A DNA stretch of 64,000 nucleotides from Trochalopteron elliotii. Lineage: Eukaryota; Chordata; Aves; Passeriformes; Leiothrichidae. Of this stretch, positions 1 through 12,948 are shown in pieces. The position numbers and the translations under genes were made by a program. Within the stretch, counting starts at the first letter, position 1, and the number at the start of each line of letters is the position of its first letter. The stretch spans positions 416,117 through 480,116 of the forward strand of contig JANPWX010000118.1 in NCBI GenBank assembly GCA_024734555.1, given 5' to 3'. Below the pieces are notes generated by a model that did not search any database, was not told the DNA's origin, and was given only the letters and a program-made list of their open reading frames with translations.

Positions 1-3000
1 CAGGACAGCATGCCTCATCCTTTATAATGCTACTGGGTTGGATCTTGGTCTCTTTCCTCGTTTGTTTGGTGTTTTCTTGGTTTTATTATTTACTGTTGAA
101 GTGAAAAGGAAGTAGCTTCTTCTTGTTATAAGCTATATATGGCAAAGGCATAGGAACCATCTCCTGCTGGTTTTGGGTCAAATTAGCAATTGAATTATAG
201 GATAAAAGGATGAGAACATTCTAGATTTGTGACCCTGTGCACCTCCATGTCCATTTCTCCTTTGTTTCTCTAATGATAATCTCAACAACAAAGCATCAAG
301 TGTGTCTTGGCTATTCCTGTTTGTTGTCATCTCAGCTAAGATCAGCACTGTGGCTAATTTTGAAACAGGTTTCAGGCTTGCTTCTGGCTGAAAGAAATTG
401 TGTGAATATTGGCTAAATTAGATGTGTAGTATACATTTTGGAGCATGTAGCATAAATCATGAAGTGTTCCCTGTTTTCAGATTATGTTTTCAGTTAGACT
501 CATATTTTTTTCAAAAAGTTAACTGCAGAGAGTAGTGTGCCTCAGTAAACACACCAAAACCTACAGGAATTGCAAAGAGAAGAGGCATTTCCCCATCACA
601 AATCTGTGTACACGCCAACATGGGGTAGGAGCTTGTTTAAATATTGTCATATCCAAGTAAATTGGTATTACCCTATTAACATTAACCCTAAATATCAGGG
701 ATGTAAAATGTGTTTAGAGAGCACAGGTCTGTTTTCTAGACAAAACCCCCAAATATTTGTACATTCTAATTTCACAGCCCCTGCATTGTGAAGATAACCC
801 TTCAAACCCAAGCTGGAGTGCAAATTAATATAATGAGGCCTTCCTTAGCTTGCAAGGTCAGCTCAGTTTCTCAAGATTATTTCCAAGCCTTTGCTGCTCA
901 GGGTTGGTTTTGCTAACCAGCAGTGTCACAGAGTTAACAAGACTGTTCAGTTTTACTGTTGCTATTCAGAAACCCGTGGGAGGCTGCACGACTGATGAGA
1001 ATATCAATTTTGTGTTGCTGCTCAGGGAAGCCAAGAGCAGAAGTAGAGGGAAGGTGCAGCTAAAATGGTATTTTCTCTGAAAATTACCTAATAATAGAAG
1101 GAAATGGGAAGGATTATTTAGATTAGCCTTGAAGTTTGTTTTTTTTTTTTTTTTTTAAATTTTAAAGTGTTATTTCCCACCCAGCAATATGTCAAAACTG
1201 GCCAATTAATTAAAGTGTAGTGACTGGTTAGCAGTAAAGAAGCTTGTTTATGTAACTCTTTTAAAAATTGATACAAATTGGGTCATCTAGGAAGGAGGAA
1301 ATGCACTCTAAGAAATCTGAATAACCTTGAAGATGTTTTGAATAGTGACATAGCTTCCTTCCTCCATTAGGTCACTGGGTGCAGCAGAGCTCAAGGTTAT
1401 ACAGGCCTGAGCTGGTTTGCATGAACATGGACTTAATGCTTGTGTTTAATGCAGTTTTTTCTTAAAAGACAAGTTTGAATTATGAGAGTTTTTCTATGTT
1501 CACCATTCCCTTCAGTACAAGTGAAAAAGAAACAGCATCCATTGTCTGAGAACTGATTTGTGGTCCATTTTCTCTTGTAAATTAAGTTTTTTCATCTGTA
1601 AACTGACAAAAAAAAAATCAGTCTAATAGGTGGCAGTTCTCAGGCTCCTAGATGCTAAAGCTAAAATAGCAAGTTTTTAAAACTTGAACTGTAAATTGCT
1701 GAGTGTCCCTTGTGTGCTCTTTGGAATATTGTTGATTTTAATAAGCAGAGTCTTGACAAAGTTGCTCTCACAGTGGCAGCTTGATCAAGGCATAAAGGCT
1801 GGGGTAGAGGCAAAACCTTGAACAGGTGCTCTGGAAGTGGTTTCTTTGATCATTTTGTGATGATATCACACAATTCTGGTTTGTTTTCAAACCTGCTTTT
1901 CACTGGCTTGGATGGCCATCGAGTCAGCCTGATGAGCTTTATCATTTGTGGCAGTAAAATAGAAATAAAAAATCAAATAGTGAGAACCACCTCTCTGCAG
2001 GCCCCAGAGGGTTCCTGTGCCCTCCTCTCCTTCCTCAGAAGATGAGTAGGGTTTGGGGAGGTTTTGGCATCTCTGTCTGAGGCAGGGAGATGTCTAAGCT
2101 TGGGGAGGGATGAACAGAGCTTGTGTGATCAATACCACTGGGAAACCTGTGCTCTGGCCTCATTACTCAGTGAAGCACAGCAAAATACTTTTGCACCAGT
2201 CATCAATTGTGTGCTCGTGGTTTGGGGTTGTGTTTGTTGGGTTTACATAATTTTATGTTGGAATAAACAGAGAAAGCAGAGGTACTTTATGAGATTAAAA
2301 AGGCTTTCTCTACAGAAGATCCTTAGAATAAATAGGAAAATAGTAGTGTTTTGTAGTGCTAGTGTTTCAAGTTGTGTTAAATGTTTTTTTTTAATTCAGG
2401 ATCTTAACCCTGTGGCTATAAGGCTTGCAACATAGGTGTGGGGAAGGAGCTGATTTTTCATGTGAGAAGAAACTGGATTTTTCCCCTAATAAATTTGAGT
2501 CTGATAGGAACTACAGAAAAACAACAAGCCAATTTTTCATATTTTTGTTTCTTCCAGAGGTGCATTAGATGTTTTAGGACTGATTTGCAAACTCAGTAGG
2601 TGCTCAAATGATGATTGGAGTGGCCTGGCCTGCCATAGCCATCCTGTGAGACAGAAGTCCAGCAGGTTGAACCCTTGTTACATCTGCTTTGTCAGAAAAC
2701 GTTTTCACTTTTAGGTCATCATAAATAAATATATTTGACTTCTTCACGGGTGAAATTGTACATAAAGAAGGCACTGTCCTCTAAATCGAGCTCATTGTTT
2801 GTGTGGTAATTCTTGCCCTTGGAAATACAGATGTGCTTTAAAAAGTTGAAATAGACCACAGGGCTTATGTCTGTCAAAGCTGTAGTCTAGTGCAGAAATT
2901 CGAATTCTTATTTTGAATATGCCTGTGTGGCTTCTGTGTACTTTGTTGTCAAAGGGTTGAGCTAAATTTGAAGGAGACACTTGGCACGTGTCTTTCCATC

Positions 3001-5113
3001 CACACCCAAGCTTTGCACCGTGACAGCAAAGCACAGGGACCTTTTCTATGTGCCATGTAAGCATTTCTGCTAAATAAAACACCTTTTTTTCTCATTTGGT
3101 GGTGGGTGGCAAAGCCTGGAACTGCTCCTAGGTGCAGCCTGGCTCTGGAATAATGCTCAGCTGGGCTCCCAGTACCTGCTCTGCCCCAGGTGGGGACTCA
3201 GTTGAAACTTTTAAATTTCCAGCTAACAAGGTAAAGGATCGATTGCAGCTGCTCGTGCCAAACGCTATTTCCAGCCTGCCACGAGAGGGTGCTCCAATGC
3301 CTTCATTTATCCATTGCTAAAAGGTTTTTTTTCCACTAAGCAAAGTGGGGTGTGTTATTTAACATTACTGTGTTACAGTGCAGTGTTTAAGTAAGTGTTG
3401 GGTTATGAAAGCAGGCAGGATCCGCATAGCAAAAGGCAGATGTGGCTGTATTAAGATGTAACAATTCATGTTTATTTTGCTTTTGCCATTAAAAGCTGGG
3501 CTGCTTCCCTTTCAGTTGTTTTGTTTCTGTTGGGCTTTATCCTAAGTTAACTCCATCTGCCAGCAAGGGAAGTTTCCCAACTTGTTTATGTGCAAGTATG
3601 CAGACAGCTTTGGTGCATGGAAGGACATTAAATCTGATACTTTTGCTAGGTAATCTGAGCACTCAAATGAAGAGTCACTTCTCATTGCTTCTGTGCACTT
3701 CTCATCTGTAAAATTGCAAAATGCTTGCTTGGTTTATGGGGCTATTTAGACTTAATTTTGGCATAAACAAACACAGGAAAGCTGTCTGCAGGCTAAATTA
3801 AATGTTCAGTCATACAGTCTTGTCTCATCCTGTAGGCTTTGGAGAAATGTGTTTGTTGTGGCTCTAGCCTGTATTTCAAAACGTTTGTGGCATGGTAATA
3901 GGTCCAAGGGAAGGGTAATGTTTGTGTTAATTGTTGGACTTGAAAAGGAAGCTCAAAGCACTATGCTTTGCTCAGTGTTATCTCTCAAAAATCCATAGAG
4001 AGACTGAAGCTACAGTGAATTAACAACAGAGAGAGAATGTAGAGCAATGTCTTTGGCTGTTTAGCAGTAGAGCAATACAAAGGAAATTGGAGTAGGCATT
4101 CATGCACTTGGGCTGAAAAACAGGATCTCTGCAAAGAGATCCCAAACCTGGTGTTAAGGGCATGTAATTACCCAAAAATAAGATCACCTGACACCACAGT
4201 GGTGTTAGCCATTGACTGCTGAGCTGTGGGGTAGTTGTTACACTAAATTGGGATGCATTTATATTTTTCTAAAAGTCACTTATCATTCCCTTTAGTACAA
4301 GCCAGTGAAAAGTCATGTTGAAAGAAAACCATTAATCAGTCCTAAAACAGACTCCTAGAAAGGAGATATGAAAACCTGTTCAAAATACAACCAAGGCAGA
4401 CTTCTTGTCATGCAAAAGCAAAGGCACAGCTTCTGGTATGCTGTAGGTGCCCTTTTATTCTCCCACAAACGCTTGTAACTTGCTACAAAGTTGAGATCTT
4501 AGGTGCATTTCAGGCCTTGGCATGTGGTTTGTTACATCCTCCCATCTGTTCTTCCTCTCACAGAAAAATACTCTTCATCACACAGTTACCCCCTGAGCTG
4601 CAGGGAGGTGAGCTTGTGATTTTTGAAACCTAGTAAAAGCTATTACACAAACAACATGTCTGTTAGTAGAGAAGTTGGCTTTAGTACATAGAATTAACTG
4701 TTCTCATACACCAAAGTGAAGGTTGCCACTCCAAGGATTGCTCTTGTGCTTTTAGAAATTAGATAGTGGCCTTGTGTTGGGAACAAGTGTCATTCCATGG
4801 ACAAAACTGTGTGAAATGAGGGTGTCTGAGGTTTAAGGGCAAACAGAATTGAATGTCCAGATGACTAAGTAGGAAGAACTATTCCCTTTCCTCAGAACAT
4901 TTAGCATTCTTACTCAGCTGGTGTCTTATTTGGAGCCATACCTATTCTGAAGATGAGACAGGTGATGCACAATGTCTTTCTCTCTGACTGTGTGCTCCTA
5001 GTTAGTTCCCAAATTCTTTGCCTTTGCTGACAAAGGATGTCAGCTCTAGAACCAGGAATACAGACATCTAGGAACTGGAGAAAATAGTTTCTCCCTGTGA
5101 AGGTACCATCTTT

Positions 5114-5140
5114 ATATATGTATATATATATAAATAAAGA
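5114..5140. repeat. Short TA-rich microsatellite
   Basis: Alternating TA sequence interrupted once by a G, ending in TAAATAAA. It is simple low-complexity sequence in the presumed ABL2 intron. Confidence 0.85.
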
Positions 5141-8100
5141 TACTGGCATGAGTAAAAATCCCTGCAGTTAGGAAAACTATTTTCCATAGTAGTTAGCTAT
5201 TTAATTTTTTTCTGCACTGACAGAGTAGTAAGTTTATAAAAGGAAGACTGTTTTGTCACACAGATAAGTGAGGCATGAGCAGGCAAGATGGTTTATGCAG
5301 CACCCTTTCCACAGGCTCATGCTCTTTTTTCCAAGTTTGACTGTAGAGGCTGTAGAAGATAGACTTTCTATTATGCTTTACCCTAGGACAGGTTTTTTTT
5401 TACCCTTTTTGATGCTTGAACTCAAAACATTTTATTTTAATGCTACTTCAATAGTGTGAGTAAGAATAGGACTTTTTGTTTAGACAACATCAGTAGTTGG
5501 GACAGTAGCTGTTTTCAGAGTCTTTTATGACTTTGATTGAAAGTGTTATTTATTAGTTAGATAGTGTGAGGGGTTTGTAATGAAAGCTCTGAGTATTGCA
5601 CTTTAGGAAGGATCACTGATCAACATCAGCTTAAGTCCTGCTCTGCCGTAGCTTCCAGATGTTTAGGAAATGACTTTTGCTTTGCTTTAGACCTTCTTCA
5701 TAGCACAAATTTATCCTGCTACTCTAGGGCTGTCAAAAGAATCAAATACCAAAACTGCAAGACACTCGATATATCAAGTGCTACAAAAATATCCTGTGTA
5801 GTATCAAGTCATAATATTAGCATGCCCTGACTGAGAATGTTGTGTAGGCTGTGAATTTAATGTGTCTGAGAAGAAGCATTTACTGCTGGGTAGAGCCTGG
5901 TTAGCATCAGTGAGAGGAGTCACCCACAAAGCAGGTACAGCTCCAGAAGTCTGGCATTTAATACATCCTCTTGCTCTTCCATCCTTTAATTGCTAATAAA
6001 ATGTTTCAGCAAAAATTGTGGCTCTTACTGTTCAGTTACCTGAGTAGGGGAGATGGTTAACTGCTAGAGGGTTTAGAAATAAATCTTACTAGAATTCATA
6101 TTCTCAATGGAAAACCATAATTTCACTTGTCACAAATCTAGAAAGCAATGATCCAGATTTAGAAAAACCTCACAGTTTGGGATGAAATACTCATGCTGCT
6201 GTTTCCTGTCTACCTCTTGACTAAAAGAACAGGCACTTCAGCAGGTGGCAGGTGACCCCTCTCTACTTTGTATGGTAGCCCTCATGCAACTTTAAATCTG
6301 AAAAACCACGTGCCTGCACACCTCATTCTGAGGAGAAATGCCCTTTCCTTGGTGTGTGCTTCCAGAGACAGCTGCAGGGTTAGCACATGTGTCTGCACAG
6401 TGATCCCCACCCCAAAGCTCCAGACAAAAACAGGAGATGAATCTCAACAGCTGCACAAGGTTCAGTTTGTGAATCTTAATTAGGGTTAGGAGCTGTTGGA
6501 GGTGTTTCTTTTCATAATTGTCCAGTGATGGTTGTAAGGGCTACATCTCCCAGTTCAGGTTGTCAGGGTGATGCTAATGTCTTTACAGGGCAGGAGTTCT
6601 GGTGATCTGAGCCTGTGTGAGTGCCACATCCCACATCCCTCTAAAAATAAATAATGCTTATATTGACCATAGTGTTTTTCTGTGCCCTACCAAGGTGCTC
6701 TTAATTCTCCTTCTCCTTTTCCTCTGCCCAAGTTACACATGTTTTTGCACAGGCTGATTTTTCCAGTTGTATTTTTCCTTTGAGATGAGGGTACCACCCT
6801 TGCAGCTCTTATGACATTGGCAAAGCTCCCACTAAAACTGGTTTGAGACCTCCACACCCAGACCTGGTTATTTTTCCTCACCAGTTTAAAGGAACAACCT
6901 GTATTTTATGTATTTGTCTTAGATTACAGCAGCCACCTTCATGCACTAAAAAGAAGGCCATGACTGTCAGTTTCCCTGTTATTCTGTTTTATGTCATTGT
7001 GTAGGACTCCCTACCCTTGCATTAGAAGCAGAATCATTAGTTTTTCTAATATATATTTTGAGTAATTTCATATATTTTGAGTCATTTAGTTTCAAACCTG
7101 CTTCTGCAGCACATATCTCTTGTGTCTAAAGGGATTTCCCCTTTACAAGGCCAACAGTAGCAATACCAGTAGTATGAAGTCTGTTATAATCTGCCTGCAA
7201 TATTCCCAAGACATAATTTCCAAAAGATTCACCAGCAATTTTCACAATAAGAGGAGTAGTTTTGTTGGTTTTGGGTTTTTTTTCCCTATGATGAGGGGAG
7301 TTATAAGTTGATCTAGGAGGTACCTAATCTTGAGGTAAAGTTTTACAGGATATAGCCTACTTGTATCCTGGTCATCTGAATGGCAATGTGATAAGGCTGA
7401 ATGGATAGCAACTTGTCAAAAGAGACCAATATTTCTCCCCAAAGAGCCTAGTTCTGCCAATGAATCTGTGAGTCTGGTTTTGTAGCAATTAGGAATGAAG
7501 TTCTTACCCTGCTAATCTTTCCCTGCATTTTCATTCAGATGTGGAAGTTTTACTGAACAGTCACATTTGACGTTGCTGGGAAGGGGGCACACCATCCCAG
7601 GTTAGTCAGTCCTTCTGAGGGCTCATTCCATTTGCTGTATTTGATGACAACTATTTGATGTTTGTCATTACTCAGTCTCTGGCGTCAGAACCCAAGGCGT
7701 GACCATGTATGTTTAATTTACTCATCTTTTAAAAGGAAAAAAAAAAAAATTTAAGTGTTGCTCTATGCAGGTCCCTGCTGGATGTTCTCCAGGCTCTCAT
7801 TTTTTGTATATCAGTCATTGATATAGGTGCTGTTCAGAGGCTTTCCCTTTTTGGGGCACTATTCATGATGAAAGCATGACCTTAAGGGGTGTTGGTCCCT
7901 CAGGCTCTGCTGATGCATCATGCTGGAACTTCAGCATCCTTGCTGGAGGAACTTAGTGTGCTGGGGGCTTCCAGATTTCAGCTCTTGGCTCAGTTTTTCA
8001 GGGATTGACCATACAGGTTTTTAAAAAAATTAACAGTGGGTATGCATGTGTGGTTTATTTTAGACTTAAAGAGACTTGGATCTCAAAGCAATAAGAAGTC

Positions 8101-11010
8101 CATATTTCCTTTCCTCGTTGTTTTTGACAGTTTTGGCACTTGCTCAGCTCTGTAACCTATCCAGGTTACTCCTAAGCAGCAGCTCTGTTATATTGACCAT
8201 TAAGTGCTTAAAGCAGCTTGAAAGCTGTGAGAAGACAGTTCCTGGCAGTGATGTAGATGAGCAGGAAACATGTCATTAATTCTAAAGACCCTTCAAATAA
8301 CTTTCCAATATTAATTAGCTCCTGATTCTGTGAAGTCTTTCTAAGCTGAAAACCCATTTTAAACCTCAAGCACAGCAGCTTTTGGTCAGGAGTTAATGGG
8401 ATCTGCCTCTGGATGCTCCATGGCTTGCCAAGGAGCAGCTGCTGGGCTGAGGCATGTCTTGTACTTTCCCTCAAGGGTACTTTTTCCAGAGAAATTTACT
8501 AGTTAAGTAACACATCACAGCAGGTTGGAATTCCAAAAGAGAATTTCCCTGAAAGGCAGGTTTAGTGGCATGTCCAGAAGCTGGCACTGACTGACTGTCT
8601 TGTAGTAAATAAGGGGTGTCCATAAGGATGGGAGAGAGAAGCCCTTGACTAGAAACAGGATCTTCATGGGATGATAAATATTCTGCTTCCTAACTACTGT
8701 ACTGAGGAGAGCTATGGTCATTTTAAATGTCTTCAAAATACAGGATTGCCACAGATAACTGCTGTTAATAGTATAAATGAAACTGAAAGATCTCCCAAGC
8801 TGCCAAAAGTTTTGGAGTGGCTTTAATTTCCAGTACCTGGACAAAAGACAGAAAACAGGATGCCTTTGCTGTAAGAGGCTGAGTCAGAGTGAGTACAAGT
8901 TCCCCATGAGTTTTGGTTGCTTGGGTAGCTGATTTGGAGCAGGTTTGTACTTTGAGAGGCTCAAGAGAGAATGTTTTGAGAGGGGCATATGGAGGATTGC
9001 CTGTTGTCTTGGTATTTCTAACTTCAAGACAGCACCTGGTGTGCTGGTGCAGCCCAGTAGTGAGCCCTGATCCCCAAGGAAGCACTCTGTGTGACTGGTT
9101 CCTGCAGGGATACAATACAGCCCTGTGTAATCCAAGCAGTCAGCTGTCTGACAGCCAATATAGGCCAGCAACAACTGGGAATGTTTTTCTGTGGAGTGGG
9201 AGGAAGAAGGAATGAGGTGGAACTGTGTCAAATTAGAAAAAAGAAGATATCTTAATTGAACAAGAGAAAGGGACATTTCTTGACCTTTCAAACCAGAAGG
9301 TGTGGGGATGCTGCAAGTTGGCACAGCCAGACTTTGGTCTCCATTTCAGTTCAAAATTGACATTTCATAAAACAGCACTCCTGAATGAAGCAGTCTTACA
9401 TAGCTCCCTGGAGCCAGCTGTATGGCACAACTGGCCAAAGTCTTGCCATGAAACACAATGTAGCAATGTCCTTTTGTCAGAGCCTTTTATTGGCTCTGGG
9501 GAAAAGCATCTTACTATGGCCAGTAAAATCCCCACAGACTGATGTTGTGGATAGATGCAATTTAGGAACTACCCAGTGCTTTCCAGAGCGAGAGGAAACG
9601 AAGTGCTGAGTGAGCCACAATGTTACACCTCCCACTGGGAATTTCCAGCCCTTTCCCTCTTCCTTCCTCCCTCAGAATATATATAGTAAATACACTAAAT
9701 TAAGCACTGGGGGAGGTGGCACCCAAAGGCAGGAGCTGGAGCAGAGGCTGAGTGGCCCCAGTTCAAAGCAGCTGACAATACCCTGACCAATCCTCTGAGC
9801 ATCCCAGTCATACCACCCGGCCTGGCAGCAGGGGAGATGTCTCAGACAGCTATGCCAGGATTGAGTGGGAGGAAAGCTCCTTAAATAACCACCAGTGGGT
9901 CCTATTCCCTGAGTGTGTCAACACTGAGTTGTTGTTTTGTTCTCTGAACAGGAAAGATTAGTCAAGTAATTGTGTGGCAAGCAAGTGACAGAAATGAAAT
10001 TTTTTTTTGTTTGCTTTTTCTAGTGGCTGGATCTGTTTTAGCACACAGCAGATACTTTCCTTGTCATTTTGCATTTCTATTAAAAAACCTCCAAGCAGTG
10101 GAAGAAAAACAGAACAAAAGAGGAATAAATTTGGCTAAAATTGGGAGTAGCATTCCATTGAACCTCATCACTGACTACTCCAAAAGAACAGGAGTTGTCT
10201 AGGTTTTGGGTTTGAAGTACCTGCATTTTGAGGGAATAAGGCAGCATTGGTCCCTTCCCCATAATTTTTAATCTTTCCATGTGGTTAAATTTTAGTTCAT
10301 AACCCAGTCTTGAAAAGCATTACTCTTAATATACCTTACACTGTCTGCCTCTTCTTATTCCAGGTGAATAGCAGATGTTGTGGTGCCAAATCAATAAAAT
10401 AGGATGATTTCATTTGGTTAATATTGTCTCACAGCCTGTTATGATCCTAGATAAATCCAAACTACTGTTTTCTCCTTTCATAGGAGAAGGAGGCGAGGGT
10501 GGCAGTGGTATAGAGAAACAAACCATTAGTATTCAGGTTAACATTGTAAATTGGCAACAGATCTCAGCTCTTCTAAGGGTTTGCCTCTTGACAAATTGTT
10601 AGCTAAATCTGAAATTGTAGCTACCTCCCTTATGGTGTTTGTGTGTAGACCAGATTCTGTCCGTGCTAGTCTGATCTTGCTAGCCAAATTGAAGGTTAGT
10701 CTAAGCATTTCCCATGTAATTTCTGCTTTTTGAAATGGTAGTCATGAACCTAGCAAAAGATGTGGCCTAATGTGTCTGGGGAATTAAGTCACTCATTTCC
10801 ACACTGTTGTACTTTGTTTGCTTTTCTTTACTGCTCTGAAAACAAATTAGTAGAAAAAACATCATCTGCAGGATGTTTTTGCTCTGTTGGCATCCAGGCA
10901 CAGTCAAGTTTTCCTCCTCCTGGGTTTTTTCTCCCTAGAGCAAATGATACTTTCTTTAACCAGTCTTCTAGTTTAGCAGTCTTCTAGTTTCCTTTGCAAG
11001 GTCATTTTTA

Positions 11011-11310
11011 TCTTTTTTTTTTTTTTTTTTTTTTTTTTTTGAAATGCTCCTCACCTTAGGATAGCAGTATCTGCTGACTTAACCAGACCATACACTACTA
11101 ACCACTGCTGGTAGTATATAACTTGTTGGAAGACCTCAATTTTTTTTTAGTGAATAGGGTCTAGAAATGAAGCAACTCTGAAGCAGGAACAAAGTCTTTT
11201 ACTCAGCTTTTTGATTTTCCTTAAATTCAACTGGGTTTTTTTGTTTGGTTTTTTTTGTTTGTTTGTTTTTTATTTTTTTTTTTGTTTTGTTTTTTTTGGT
11301 TTTTTTTATT
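11011..11310. repeat. Poly-T tract and nearby T/G-rich low-complexity sequence
   Basis: A run of about 29 T ends at 11040. A second T-rich stretch with interspersed G (TTTGTTTGG type) fills about 11231-11310, separated by ordinary sequence. They may be A-tails of retroposed sequence on the minus strand or simple slippage tracts; no retroposon body was recognised. Confidence 0.7.
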
Positions 11311-12890
11311 AAAAGCAGCTATGACAAATAATGTGAAGAAGAAAGCAAATGGCGAGTGGTAAACTTGCTTGCAGGAGGTTGCAGGTTGAAGAAGCAGAAC
11401 AGGATTCAGTGTGAACATGTAGAAGGTGGGACACAGAGAAAATGGTCCTGCCTTTGTATGTGAGGTATTAAGTTCTGAGCTGCCCCCTGTAACAATAGGA
11501 ATCAATCTCTGAACTGTAATAAGACATATCATGACAACATTTAGAATTATAGTCCAAAAAGTAGGGTATTAGGAGTAGAAAAACATGTAGTTCTGCTGCT
11601 GTATTAAGCTATGGTTTGAATCCTGCAGGTAATTTTGATCTGGTTGTCTGGAGAGTTGTGTGGTAGAGCTAGAAAAACCCAAAGGAGGAATGTTTAAAGG
11701 TGCCCAAAGGCAACAACATCAGACCTGAGTGAAACTCCTCAGCCTGAAGGAGAGGTGGCTGAGGTAAAATGAGATAAGGGCTTATAAAAATCACAACTAG
11801 CAGAGAAAGCACCTACAGGTACTGATCATTTGGGATTTGCCTTGTAGAGAATGAGGATCATCAAATGAAATTAGGAGATGTCCTGTCCAGGACCAGTCAG
11901 AGCCTGTTGTTTGTTCTACAAGGTGCTGTGAGCTCCTGGTACTGTGGCAGCAGGATTTTGTTTATGTGTGAGGTTAGTTTGCAATACTTCAGACAGCAAC
12001 TGGACAAAATAAGGCCTGTCAGGAAGTTTAACTGCAACAACACAAGCTCTGGCTCAGAAACACCTCGAGCTACAACATGTTGGAGGCTTGGAAAGTATTC
12101 TGGAATAATGGGATTGCCCTTCTCCCAGGCAGGATGGTAGGCTGTAAGTCACCCAGGACAGTGGTGGTTGTGTGCCTGAAGAATCCCAGTTGTCAGCTGG
12201 CTGACTTGCTTTTGACATTCTTAAGTGTTCTGCTGAATTTGAGGGGCAGGACTTGTTTTTCCTGTCATACTTCCTTGAACTATTCTATAGTTTTGATGTT
12301 AACAATGAAAAAGTGCTGTATTCTCTTCAAGGTAATCCATAACTTTGCTGTAGATGTAAAGCATCTTTAGTAGCAGACAAATAAAATGTGTATCTTAGCT
12401 GCATAAAATTCCATCAAGTTTAATACACTGGCTAGTCTTACCTCTCTTTTAAAGTAATTTTAAAAAAATATTGTTTCTTCTATTATTCTGTCTTAATATA
12501 TCTGACCTACTGAATAACATACTAAATTATATAAACATTTTCAACCCAGCCCCATTTAACTTATTCACAGTTTTGTCTATTCACGTGCTGTTATCTTTCT
12601 TTGTAATAAAACTGATTTTATTTCTGCATCATCAAGTCAAACAGTGACCTTTTTGTAGCTTTAGATACTTTTAGGAGCACTGAACCTGCTCAATCTTACA
12701 GTGGCTTCTTTTCCTTCAGAGCTGTATTAATTCTGCCATAACCCAGAAGGGATTTTCCAAAGATATTATTTCAGTGACTACATTCTTGACTCAATTACTG
12801 AATTCAGATACGTGAGGGCCAAATACTGCAGTTAGATTTGGGAAAGCAAACGTGGTGGCACAGCCCGAAACTGCAAAGCTGTCGGCAGCA

Positions 12891-12948
12891 CTGGGCTTGG
12901 AATTCTCCCTCTGGAGAGGCTGGGCTTGGAATTCTCCCTCTGGAGAGG
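12891..12948. repeat. Perfect 29 bp tandem duplication
   Basis: Two adjacent identical copies, 12891-12919 and 12920-12948, each starting CTGGGCTTGGAATTCTCC and ending GGAGAGG. They lie in a locally GC-richer part of the presumed intron. No coding or regulatory role is visible. Confidence 0.95.

Noticed and set aside
8884..9324. 146-codon minus-strand open frame and overlapping frames
   Set aside because: No domain, no splice chain and no repeats of protein type; consistent with chance in intron sequence.
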